Source: a virus. Taken from it: 22,095 bases of DNA. The notes beneath the pieces are model-generated. The model ran no database searches. It worked only from the letters and a program-made list of their open reading frames with translations, and had not been told where the DNA came from. The DNA lies in the IMG/VR virus record IMGVR_UViG_3300041409_000307, positions 1-22,095 of that record, one strand, 5' to 3'. Shown in pieces: positions 7,693-13,416 of this stretch (position 1 is its first letter; every line of letters starts with the position of its first letter). The position numbers and the translations under genes are program-made.

Positions 7693-8325
7693 CTACAGAG
7701 AACCGATCACCGCCGACAGGTCCGCGAGCTCGGAAGTGGCCGACCAGCGGCGACCGGTCACGTAGATGAACCGGTCCCGGCTGTACGACTCGACCTGCAC
7801 ACCGTCCACGGTCCGCTTCCAGCCCTTGGCCACGTCGCCGTACCCGAACACGTGCAGGCCCTCACCGGAGCGGGACACCTCGACGTACGTCGCCGGGAGC
7901 CGGTCCAGCAGACGGGCCGCAGCCACCGTCGGCACACCGCCGATCAGGCAGTGGTCCAGGTCCAGGCACACGATCCCGTCGCCGTCCAACGCGAACCCGA
8001 CACCATCCCAGCCTCCGGCCTTCGCCGCCTCGTACGTGCACCACGTCGCCGGGTCGGTCGACGACGCGGCCTTGCCGTTCGGCCGCACCGGCACCTTCCG
8101 CCGGTTGTGGCACACCCACCGGTCCAGCACACGCAGCTCGACCGGCACCGGGTCGGGCACCACGTCGTCCGCGAGCCACAGCGGTGTCCGGTCGTCGAGC
8201 CACAACGGCTCCGGCAGGGTGCCCCGCTGGCGAGCTTTCGTCACCGCGGCGACGGTCACGCCGCGCGCTTCGGCGACCTGCGCGAGGGTCAGCAGCCGCC
8301 TACCGGATCCGTCGTAGAGCTCCAT
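7693..8325 (-). CDS. Stand-alone primase/polymerase (prim-pol) domain protein with N-terminal HTH
   Basis: A 210-aa protein. Residues about 11-35 (LLTLAQVAEARGVTVAAVTK) look like a helix-turn-helix. The remainder is the N-terminal prim-pol domain of bifunctional primase-polymerases: CLDLDHC with metal ligands D122 and D124, SRSGEGLH at 151-158 with H158, then a segment with RFIYVTG. There is no helicase domain, so it is much shorter than plasmid RepA-like prim-pols. It is the first gene of the packaging cassette, not of the replication block, which is unusual. A priming or DNA-end role is possible, but function is inferred only. ATG 8325 has no clear ribosome binding site and may be leaderless. 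Confidence 0.8.
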   Translation of the reverse strand: MELYDGSGRRLLTLAQVAEARGVTVAAVTKARQRGTLPEPLWLDDRTPLWLADDVVPDPVPVELRVLDRWVCHNRRKVPVRPNGKAASSTDPATWCTYEAAKAGGWDGVGFALDGDGIVCLDLDHCLIGGVPTVAAARLLDRLPATYVEVSRSGEGLHVFGYGDVAKGWKRTVDGVQVESYSRDRFIYVTGRRWSATSELADLSAVIGSL

Positions 8326-8327
8326 GT

Positions 8328-8345
8328 GTCCAGTCTAGACCGGAC
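8328..8345. promoter_or_regulatory. 18-bp near-palindrome, candidate operator
   Basis: GTCCAGTCTAGACCGGAC reads nearly the same on both strands, with one mismatched pair (16 of 18 positions symmetric). It covers the -10 region and the bases just before the prim-pol start, so a bound dimeric repressor or activator would control the packaging operon. Confidence 0.5.
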
Positions 8346-8361
8346 GGCGTGAGGCTGTAAA
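8332..8361 (-). promoter_or_regulatory. Promoter for the packaging operon, probably leaderless
   Basis: On the minus strand, -35 TTTACA (8356-8361), an 18-bp spacer and -10 TAGACT (8332-8337) are present. Six bases separate the -10 from the ATG at 8325, so transcription would start at or next to the start codon. Leaderless messages with a TANNNT -10 are common in actinobacteria. No Shine-Dalgarno site is present, which fits. Confidence 0.6.
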
Positions 8362-8604
8362 CGGGCTCAGAGCCAATCTCCCGGCGCCGGGCACCGCAGG
8401 GTCACCGCGACACCGGCAGTGCCGCGTTCGTGCGCCAGCGTGCGGTACGACTCCCGGGCGGGGGCACCATCCCCAGGCCCGTACGGACCGCGACCCGCAG
8501 CACCTAACGAGAGCCGGAGATGCCCGGGAGGGGGGTCTTGCCCCCCTATGTCCGTTTAGTCCGCTTGGATTCGTGACTGGCAGTGAGGATCCGTGCTGGT
8601 GGAG
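8346..8604. other. Non-coding stretch between HNH and prim-pol genes
   Basis: About 260 bp without a convincing gene. It holds the -35 of the packaging promoter, a perfect palindrome CCCGGCGCCGGG (8380-8391) and a G6/C6 hairpin (8530-8546). A minus-strand frame through about 8366-8545 is open but has no usable start codon. The position between an HNH gene and the terminases is where cos sites often lie in related phages, but no cos sequence can be identified by eye. Confidence 0.5.
8530..8546. terminator. Hairpin with perfect G6/C6 stem, possible terminator
   Basis: GGGGGG (8530-8535), loop TCTTG, CCCCCC (8541-8546). It lies past the stop of the small HNH gene (8605). No T-tract follows on either strand, so terminator function is uncertain. 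Confidence 0.4.
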
Positions 8605-8889
8605 TCACCCCGTCAAGCCTGGGTGCTTCTCTGCCGGCCGCTGTGTGGTGGGTGGCTTGGGTCGTTCGGCCACGGTCTTCTTCAGGTGGCAGGGCAGGCA
8701 CGCGGCCTGCAGGTTGGTGTCGCTGTGGTCGTCGCCCGGCACCACGTGGTCCACGTCGGTGGCCTGGTGTGTGCAGCCGGGTAGTCGGATGCGGCACAGG
8801 TGCTGGTCGCGGGTGAGGATGCGCCTGCGGATGCTGCGCCAGTCAGGGGGTAGGCGCCGGGAGCGGGTGCTGTTGGCCCAGCCGCCCAT
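8605..8889 (-). CDS. Small HNH endonuclease, packaging-associated
   Basis: A 94-aa protein with a complete minimal HNH fold. CRIRLPGC supplies the first zinc ligands, TDVDHVVPGDDHSD carries the catalytic His, and NLQAACLPCHLKKT supplies Asn and the second CxxC. A basic N-terminus (RSRRLPPDWRSIRRRIL) precedes. Small HNH proteins coded next to terminases, as in HK97-like phages, assist terminase cleavage of packaging sites; that role is known for the family and inferred here. ATG 8889 has a G-rich site upstream. The gene is divergent from the small plus-strand gene at 8916, with only 26 bp between starts. Confidence 0.85.
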   Translation of the reverse strand: MGGWANSTRSRRLPPDWRSIRRRILTRDQHLCRIRLPGCTHQATDVDHVVPGDDHSDTNLQAACLPCHLKKTVAERPKPPTTQRPAEKHPGLTG

Positions 8890-8903
8890 GTTGCGCCCCC
8901 GGC

Positions 8904-8909
8904 TACGGT
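8904..8909 (+). promoter_or_regulatory. Possible -10 element for the plus-strand small gene
   Basis: TACGGT fits the actinobacterial TANNNT pattern and lies 6 nt before ATG 8916, the same spacing as in the packaging promoter. No convincing -35 is visible. A leaderless message is suggested but not secure. Confidence 0.35.
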
Positions 8910-8915
8910 CGGGTG

Positions 8916-9041
8916 ATGGGCATCGGGGAGAGCATCCAGACGATCACGTTGAAGCGGATCCTCGAGGAGCAGAAGCGGACCAACGAGCTGCTCACGCAGC
9001 TGCTGGCTGCGCTGGCCAAGGTGCCGCGCGCCACGACGTAG
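8916..9041 (+). CDS. Small helical plus-strand protein (41 aa)
   Basis: This is the only plausible plus-strand gene in the window. It encodes 41 aa, MGIGESIQTITLKR followed by ILEEQKRTNELLTQLLAALA and a short tail. Almost every codon ends in G or C, which strongly favours real coding in this frame. Leucines and isoleucines spaced 3-4 residues apart with charged residues between suggest an amphipathic helix or short coiled coil. No membrane segment or known domain is seen. It lies between the divergent HNH gene and the convergent sigma factor gene, ending 6 nt before the sigma stop. A regulatory partner protein is possible but unproven. Confidence 0.6.
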   Translation: MGIGESIQTITLKRILEEQKRTNELLTQLLAALAKVPRATT

Positions 9042-9047
9042 GCCACA

Positions 9048-9668
9048 TCAGCTTCCCCACCAGACGACGCCGCGTGTCTTCGCCCACCTGCGGATCTTCG
9101 CGAACGCGGCCGTCCGGATGTGACACACCTGAACGTCGGTGACACCCAACCGGGCCCCGATCCGCACCAGCGTCTCGTCCAGCAGATACCGCCGCACCAC
9201 AACCTCACGCTCCTTCGCCGACAGGGCCCGCAGCACATCCGCGACGAACAGCCGATCATCCACAGCCGCGACGGCGCGGGACGCCGCCAGGTCGGGAACA
9301 TTCCACACGTAGTCGTCGTCATCGCAGCCGTCGAGCGCGACCGCCCTCTGCCTGTGCTCCGGCAGCTCGTCGACCGTCACGCCGCGGGCGAGCTCCGTGC
9401 GGGTGAGGGAACCCCGGCGCCGCATCTCGTCGATCAGCGCACCCCGCATACGCGGCCACACGAAGTTCTGCCAGGACGCCCCGCCGTGCGGTGTCCAGCG
9501 GGTGAGCGCGGTGAGCCCGTGGTAGACGGCCTCGCTGGTCATGTCGTCCACATCCCAGCCGTCGCTGACGGTCATCGGGTACCGGCGCAGGTGCGCGCGG
9601 GCCACGCTGCGGGCTATGGCGAGGAGCCGGGCCGCGTCCTTGTCGGGGTCGAACCGATCGGAGTCCAC
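9048..9668 (-). CDS. Phage sigma-70 family sigma factor (FliA/WhiG-like)
   Basis: A 206-aa RNA polymerase sigma factor with regions 2 and 4. Region 2 is in residues about 20-90: AHLRRYP, DVDDMTSEAVYHGLTALTRW, then FVWPRMRGALIDEMRRRG. Region 4 is near the C-terminus: LRALSAKEREVVVRRYLL, then IGARLGVTDVQVCHIRTAA, a helix-turn-helix for -35 recognition. A linker rich in acidic residues (GCDDDDY) separates them. GTG 9668 is chosen because a GAGGGGGG site lies about 10 nt upstream; GTG 9719 in the same frame is an alternative. It probably redirects host polymerase to phage promoters, perhaps those of the late cassette that follows. Confidence 0.85.
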   Translation of the reverse strand: MDSDRFDPDKDAARLLAIARSVARAHLRRYPMTVSDGWDVDDMTSEAVYHGLTALTRWTPHGGASWQNFVWPRMRGALIDEMRRRGSLTRTELARGVTVDELPEHRQRAVALDGCDDDDYVWNVPDLAASRAVAAVDDRLFVADVLRALSAKEREVVVRRYLLDETLVRIGARLGVTDVQVCHIRTAAFAKIRRWAKTRGVVWWGS

Positions 9669-9746
9669 CTCACTTCGACCCCCCTCGGAGCTCCGGTGGG
9701 GGCGGCGGCCGGCAGCCACGGGTCGACTGCCGGGCCGCCCTGGGGG

Positions 9747-9812
9747 TCAGACGAGACCTCCGACGAGGTTCAGGAGGGTGGAGACGATGTCCGCGAGGAG
9801 TCCGGTGAGCAT
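9747..9812 (-). CDS. Tiny hydrophobic peptide (21 aa)
   Basis: MLTGLLADIVSTLLNLVGGL plus a final V: a 21-aa peptide that could be a membrane-inserting or amphipathic helix. A strong GAGGGGG ribosome binding site lies about 9 nt before ATG 9812. That site falls in a hairpin (CACCCC/GGGGTG, 9819-9835), so translation may be held back. Codons are mostly G/C-ending. It could be a holin-like, toxin-like or regulatory peptide; nothing in the sequence decides between these. An in-frame extension upstream is proline-rich and looks non-coding. Confidence 0.5.
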   Translation of the reverse strand: MLTGLLADIVSTLLNLVGGLV

Positions 9813-9818
9813 TGGGTT

Positions 9819-9835
9819 CACCCCCTCTCGGGGTG
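9819..9835 (-). promoter_or_regulatory. Hairpin covering the ribosome binding site of the 21-aa peptide
   Basis: CACCCC (9819-9824) pairs with GGGGTG (9830-9835) around a 5-nt loop. On the minus-strand message it includes the G-rich ribosome binding site. It may also slow polymerase after the 58-aa gene. Confidence 0.4.
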
Positions 9836-9865
9836 AGGTGTGGGCGGGTGGTGTGTGGCAGCGCC

Positions 9866-10042
9866 CTACGGCTTGCGCCCGAAGCGGGTCTGGAGGGTTC
9901 GGAGGCGGACGACCAGGCGCTGTTCCCAGGGGTGTTCGGCGAACAGGAAGTCGAGGACCCGCATTTCGATGCGGACGCGGCGGGGCAGGAGGGCGTTGAT
10001 GCGGTCCCACTGGTCAGGTGGCGGCCGCCAGCATGTGCCCAC
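9866..10042 (-). CDS. Small basic hypothetical protein (58 aa)
   Basis: A 58-aa basic protein from GTG 10042, 3 nt after the DUF1353 stop. Content includes PPPDQWDRINALLPRRVRIE and a helical LFAEHPWEQRLVVRLRTLQT, ending RFGRKP. Tryptophan and arginine content and G/C-ending codons suggest a real protein. The start has no clear ribosome binding site but an in-frame stop lies two codons upstream, so no longer start is available. No family recognised. Confidence 0.5.
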   Translation of the reverse strand: MGTCWRPPPDQWDRINALLPRRVRIEMRVLDFLFAEHPWEQRLVVRLRTLQTRFGRKP

Positions 10043-10045
10043 CGG

Positions 10046-10603
10046 TCACGGGGCTGCAGTGCGCGCCGCGCCGAGGAGTCGGGCGAGACCGGCCGGTAGG
10101 CGCGCGCAGCCCAGGGAGATCAGGACCCCGACGGCCCCGGGGAGGACCACCGGACCGGCGAGCAGCGCCATACCGAGCACCTTCGGCGCGTCGGCGGCGA
10201 AAGCACGGCCGGGCGCCCGGTCGCTGTTGAACAGCGACGCCGCACGGACCGCCGACCACATCGCCCACCGGGTCGCCCACGGCACACCCAGGTCTTCCAT
10301 CACGCGGCGGAAGATCCCGTCGACGTCCCGCGACGCGACCCGCAGCGCCGGGTCGGGGTGGTTGATGCGTGTCTCGATCAGCCAGTCGTGCAGCACCGCC
10401 GCACGCGTGTACGCGCCGTAGGGCAGGACGAGCCAGTGGAGGAACCGTGGGACGGTGGCGAAGTCGGTCCGGAACCCGGGGGGGATGCTGAACGTGTCGC
10501 CCCGGGTGCCGGTCCACACCAGCGGCGCGGTGAGGGCCCACGTGGTCGCGGTCACGGCGCGGATCGACAGCTCGGAGTCGAACGCCCCCCGCTGCGTGCT
10601 CAC
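10046..10603 (-). CDS. DUF1353 family protein
   Basis: A 185-aa protein from GTG 10603, overlapping the upstream stop as GTGA. The DUF1353 signature is clear: FSIPPGFRTDFATVPRFLHW followed by AAVLHDWLIETR, within residues about 30-75. The C-terminal 45 residues contain a hydrophobic stretch (VLGMALLAGPVVLPGAVGVL) that looks like a membrane segment. DUF1353 proteins are frequent in phages, often near lysis or late regulatory genes; their function is not established. Here it is in the short middle operon with the sigma factor. Confidence 0.85.
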   Translation of the reverse strand: MSTQRGAFDSELSIRAVTATTWALTAPLVWTGTRGDTFSIPPGFRTDFATVPRFLHWLVLPYGAYTRAAVLHDWLIETRINHPDPALRVASRDVDGIFRRVMEDLGVPWATRWAMWSAVRAASLFNSDRAPGRAFAADAPKVLGMALLAGPVVLPGAVGVLISLGCARLPAGLARLLGAARTAAP

Positions 10604-10806
10604 GTGGCGGCCCGCCGCAGTTTGGTCCACTCGTCGAGGAGCCGGTCGACCTCGGCGATCACGTGGTCGATGCGGTCGGTGACGTGCGGATAGAACTCGG
10701 GCGCCTTGCAGTATTCGGGGGTGCGCAGTTCGGCGACGCGCAGGTTCATGGCCTTCATGCGCCGTTCGAGCTCTCGGCAGCGGAGGTGGGTCATGGGCAG
10801 CGTCAC
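10600..10806 (-). CDS. Small helical hypothetical protein (68 aa)
   Basis: A 68-aa protein starting VTLPMTHLRCRELE at GTG 10806. That start was preferred over the internal ATG because GGGGG lies 6 nt upstream of it. Charged helices (RELERRMKAMNLRVAEL and IDHVIAEVDRLLDEWTKL) cover most of the length. Its stop overlaps the DUF1353 start. It is the first gene after the intrinsic terminator. No family recognised. Confidence 0.7.
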   Translation of the reverse strand: MTLPMTHLRCRELERRMKAMNLRVAELRTPEYCKAPEFYPHVTDRIDHVIAEVDRLLDEWTKLRRAAT

Positions 10807-10831
10807 GGCGCACCCCCGGTCACGGGACACG

Positions 10832-10867
10832 AAAAAACCCCGCCAGCCCTGGATAGGACTTGCGGGG
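10832..10867 (-). terminator. Intrinsic terminator at the end of the right-hand operon
   Basis: On the minus strand CCCCGC (10862-10867) pairs with GCGGGG (10838-10843) across an 18-nt loop and is followed directly by six T (10832-10837). This is the clearest terminator in the window. It would end transcription of the early block, 55 nt after the stop of the HTH gene. Confidence 0.8.
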
Positions 10868-10922
10868 ATCGCTGGGCACAGTTCGTCCAGTGGCACCACC
10901 GTCTCACATTGACTGCGTGTGT
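10868..10922 (-). other. Untranslated leader before the terminator, possible attenuator
   Basis: 55 nt between the HTH gene stop and the terminator stem. No gene is present. No TA dinucleotide is seen on the minus strand, so no TANNNT promoter exists here. Genes downstream of the terminator therefore depend on read-through, antitermination or an unusual promoter. Confidence 0.4.
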
Positions 10923-11189
10923 TCAAGCTGCGCGTCTGCGTGCGCGTCCTCGGCCGCGTCTGGCGGCGGCTTCTTCGGCGATGAGGACGTCGAGGACGAC
11001 CACGTGTCGCACGCCCCGGAAGAGGAGCCCCGGGACTTTCTGCCGGGTGCCGGTGGCGTCGAGGTAGCCGCGGGTGACCCACATGTGGACGGTCGATTCG
11101 GTGACCCCGGCGATCCGGGCGGCTTCGGCGACGGGGACCGCGCCCTCCTCCGGGTCGAAGTGCAGGATCGTGCAAGGGTGCTGGATCAC
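10923..11189 (-). CDS. MerR/excisionase-like HTH protein
   Basis: An 88-aa DNA-binding protein. Residues about 17-42 (VPVAEAARIAGVTESTVHMW then VTRGYL) form a winged HTH of the helix-turn-helix 17/MerR type found in excisionases and small phage regulators. The tail is a run of arginines (RRGRGRARRRAA), suited to DNA contact. It starts at ATG 11189, overlapping the previous stop as ATGA. As the last gene before the terminator it may control the switch between blocks, or DNA excision if this is a prophage. No integrase is present in the window. Confidence 0.75.
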   Translation of the reverse strand: MIQHPCTILHFDPEEGAVPVAEAARIAGVTESTVHMWVTRGYLDATGTRQKVPGLLFRGVRHVVVLDVLIAEEAAARRGRGRARRRAA

Positions 11190-11398
11190 GACGCCACCTG
11201 CTCGACGGTTCGCCGCTGGTAGTCCCGCGCGGTGCGGGTGACCTTCGTGCCGGTGAGGTCGGCGAGGAAGTCCAGCGCACCGCCGTGCGTGCCGTGGACG
11301 GCGGCCACGGGTAGCTGGCTCGGGCCGACCTCGCGGAGCCGCAGGACGCCGAGGGTGTCGATGAGTGCTGCCGCGTAGGCGAGGTCCCTCTCGTTCAT
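11186..11398 (-). CDS. LAGLIDADG-like mini-protein (70 aa)
   Basis: A 70-aa protein, ATG 11398 with AGGAGAG 6 nt upstream. The N-terminus YAAALIDTLGVLRLREV resembles the LAGLIDADG helix of homing endonucleases (consensus YLAGLIDADG) followed by the first beta strand. The order helix, strands, then GGALDFLADLTG and ARDYQRRTV fits one half-domain. The catalytic second acidic residue of the motif is replaced by Leu, so nuclease activity is unlikely. It may be a DNA-binding remnant. Assignment is by motif reading only. Confidence 0.55.
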   Translation of the reverse strand: MNERDLAYAAALIDTLGVLRLREVGPSQLPVAAVHGTHGGALDFLADLTGTKVTRTARDYQRRTVEQVAS

Positions 11399-11931
11399 GC
11401 CGTGCTCTCCTGCGCGTGCTTCGCGTGCATGATGACGGCGACGATCCAGTTGTCTGCGTCGAACACGCGCCCGCAGTCGCAGAACACGACGCTCCGGTGC
11501 GGGTCGACGTGGTCCTGTCGGCACGCCTTGATGTGGTGCCTCAGTCGAGCCACCTCGGCACGCAGGTCCGCGACCTCGGCGCGAGCCGCGTCACGCTGCT
11601 CGGCGAGGAAGGCCGAGTTCTCGCCCAGCACAGCCACCCACCCCTCGGCCGCTATGGCGCGAGCCGCTACCTCGCGGGCGGCGACCTGACGCGACACCTC
11701 GTGCAGCCAGTCGACACCCGGCAAGCCGTGAAGCCGCTGCGACTCTTCGTCGTTCGGCCAGACGGGCGCCGGTGTGCTGCCCGGTGTCTCGGTCACCGGC
11801 TCCGGAGTGGGCCGGGTCGGCCGGTACACGGTGTATCCGCAGTACGGACACAGACGCGGATTACCGTCGAGCGCGTGGCCGCATCCGGTGCACACCCACA
11901 CGATCGGCGGATCCGGCGTCGGCGCGCTCAT
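11395..11931 (-). CDS. Zinc-ribbon and coiled-coil hypothetical protein
   Basis: A 178-aa protein from ATG 11931, with GAGGAG 6 nt upstream. Residues 14-31 hold a CxxC...CxxC zinc ribbon (VCTGCGHALDGNPRLCPYCG). A Pro/Thr-rich linker follows, then a long Ala/Arg/Glu coiled coil (EVADLRAEVARLRHHIK). Near the C-terminus is CDCGRVFDADNW with later His residues, possibly a second metal site. No enzyme motif seen. A DNA- or RNA-binding accessory protein is likely but not shown. Confidence 0.7.
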   Translation of the reverse strand: MSAPTPDPPIVWVCTGCGHALDGNPRLCPYCGYTVYRPTRPTPEPVTETPGSTPAPVWPNDEESQRLHGLPGVDWLHEVSRQVAAREVAARAIAAEGWVAVLGENSAFLAEQRDAARAEVADLRAEVARLRHHIKACRQDHVDPHRSVVFCDCGRVFDADNWIVAVIMHAKHAQESTA

Positions 11932-12806
11932 GCTGTGCTCCTCACGTCGGCCACCACACGGCGATGCGCCCCAATGTCGTCCGCCACCAACTGCGGCAGC
12001 ACCCGCAACGGACCCCGCCACCCGCAATCACACGTCCCGAACATCGCCGCAACCTCCTCCAACCGCAGATGCCCGTGCGTACGGAAATGCGCGGACCGGT
12101 ACGTCATCGCGTCGTAGTCGTCCAACGTCATCCACGCCTTACACGCCTTGCACACCACCCGGTCGCCACCCACCACCCGCACCACAGCCTTCACATCACA
12201 AGACCAGCACGGCCGCTCCAACAACTCCGTACGGGTCCCCACCCCCGCCGTGAAATAGAGCTGCTCGAACACCTCGAACAACTCCAGGCAGGCGTCGGCG
12301 CCATCCATCTCCACGAGCACCACCACGTCACCACCCGTGTCCGCCCTGGTGGCGGCCGGGTCCCACCGGTTCACCGGCGTCGGCGGCAGCGACATGAGCG
12401 CGCTCACCCGCCGCGCCAGATAGCTGCACGCGGTCGCCAACGCCGTGTAGTCGCGCACGTTGACCGGTTCGTCGCCGTCGCCGGCAACGTCACGCACCAC
12501 GGCGTCCCACGTGGTGGCGACCAGTACGGCGCGGCGCATCTGCGCCTCGACGCCCAAGTTGACGGGTGCCCCGATCTCGCCGCGTGAGGAGCGTCCGTCG
12601 CCGCCGCGTTGCCCGGGTGGCAGCAGGTTCACGAGCTCGATGTAGAGGGCTGGTAGGTCGCGGATGTGTCCGGTGAGGCGTTCGGCGCAGGTGTCGCAGA
12701 GGGCTCGGCTGGTTTCGGCGCCGAGGTGGGTGGGCTGGTCGCTGTCGTCGCCGTTGACTTTGGTGCTGCCGGGGCAGCGGTGGCCTCGGGCGCAGTGGGT
12801 GGTCAC
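11928..12806 (-). CDS. Cysteine-rich hypothetical protein (292 aa)
   Basis: Starts at GTG 12806 (VTTHCARGHRCPGSTKVNGD) with GAGGGGG 6 nt upstream, overlapping the previous stop as GTGA. It has an N-terminal Cys/His cluster and a CDTCAERL site. A long helical middle contains YIELVNLLPPGQRG and DYTALATACSYLARR. Cysteine pairs then follow in RPCWSCDVKAVVRV, VVCKACKAWMTLDDY and FGTCDCGWRG. The C-terminal part reads like a zinc ribbon followed by HTH-like LRLEEVAAMFGTC. Proteins of this build recur in actinophage early regions without known function. Confidence 0.75.
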   Translation of the reverse strand: MTTHCARGHRCPGSTKVNGDDSDQPTHLGAETSRALCDTCAERLTGHIRDLPALYIELVNLLPPGQRGGDGRSSRGEIGAPVNLGVEAQMRRAVLVATTWDAVVRDVAGDGDEPVNVRDYTALATACSYLARRVSALMSLPPTPVNRWDPAATRADTGGDVVVLVEMDGADACLELFEVFEQLYFTAGVGTRTELLERPCWSCDVKAVVRVVGGDRVVCKACKAWMTLDDYDAMTYRSAHFRTHGHLRLEEVAAMFGTCDCGWRGPLRVLPQLVADDIGAHRRVVADVRSTA

Positions 12807-13204
12807 GTGGTTCCCCCTCGTTGCGGTGCGTCCACTTCGACGCCGACCTCGGCGCACAGGTCGCGGTAGTCGGGGCAGGGCCAGTCGACGGGGCCGATGG
12901 ACGGGTAGCCGTCGGCCGCGGTGAACACGCCGCTGCATCCGGCGGCGCAGTGCGTCCGGGTGACCAGACCGAGCACCTCCGGTCCCCTCGGGCCATGTCG
13001 TTCGGCACGCCTGCGCAGCGACGGCAGCCACACCTCCCGCGCCCACGAGCCGTTCTCCGACGCGATGTACGGGGCAGTGATGTCCCCGGCGTGCCCGGCG
13101 GCGACCATCAGATCAACAGCGCTCTCAGGCACCCACGCCACACCTTGATCGGCGGCTTGCTGCATCTCGTCGAGCCGTGCCCGTACCCGCTCGTCGAGGG
13201 TCAC
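12803..13204 (-). CDS. Hypothetical protein (133 aa)
   Basis: From GTG 13204. The N-terminus LDERVRARLDEMQQAADQGV is a helical start seen in many small actinophage proteins. The middle mentions AGDITAPYIASENGSWAREV. The C-terminal part has cysteines in HCAAGCSGVF, WPCPDY and LCAEV that may bind metal. It overlaps genes on both sides by 4 nt. No family assigned. Confidence 0.7.
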   Translation of the reverse strand: MTLDERVRARLDEMQQAADQGVAWVPESAVDLMVAAGHAGDITAPYIASENGSWAREVWLPSLRRRAERHGPRGPEVLGLVTRTHCAAGCSGVFTAADGYPSIGPVDWPCPDYRDLCAEVGVEVDAPQRGGTT

Positions 13205-13416
13205 GACTTGTCCTTCGGGTAGGCGACGTAGTAGAGGGTCGCCAGGTCACCGTCCGGCAGATCGATCGACACTTGAGCCCGGGGCCGCCGCTCGAGTGGG
13301 GCCTTGCCGTACTCGAGCCCCGTCACGGGCTCCCACGGCCCCCACACGTCGGCGTCGAGGTGCCAGATCACGACACCGATGGCGGTGACCTGAGTGGGGT
13401 CGTCCAATGTGCTCAC
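13201..13416 (-). CDS. Small paralogous hypothetical protein, copy 1
   Basis: 71 aa from GTG 13416. It shares a pattern with the next upstream gene: GVVIWHLDADVWGPWEPV in this copy against GVLVRHGGDGVWGPWREV, then a final segment with TLYYVAYP against TRYFIAEP. This indicates tandem duplication followed by divergence. Mostly beta strand by composition. Function unknown. Confidence 0.65.
   Translation of the reverse strand: MSTLDDPTQVTAIGVVIWHLDADVWGPWEPVTGLEYGKAPLERRPRAQVSIDLPDGDLATLYYVAYPKDKS

Noticed and set aside
5144-7765. An 873-codon open frame on the plus strand opposite portal and terminase genes
   Set aside because: It is extremely Arg/Pro/His-rich with no domain and mirrors the G/C third-position bias of the true minus-strand genes. 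It is a shadow frame.
8366-8545. Open minus-strand frame in the non-coding stretch, ending PGDWL
   Set aside because: It has no ATG or GTG at its beginning, no ribosome binding site and weak third-position bias.
8346-8604. A cos site between HNH and terminase genes
   Set aside because: The location is reasonable but cohesive ends cannot be recognised from sequence alone; physical end mapping would be needed.
8605-9041. Plus-strand frames opposite the small HNH gene
   Set aside because: The HNH motif on the minus strand is complete, and the plus frames are Arg/Trp/Cys-rich shadows. Only the 41-aa frame at 8916 was kept.
10868-10922. A tRNA or structured RNA before the terminator
   Set aside because: No cloverleaf, T-loop or long stem could be drawn; only 4-bp stems appear.
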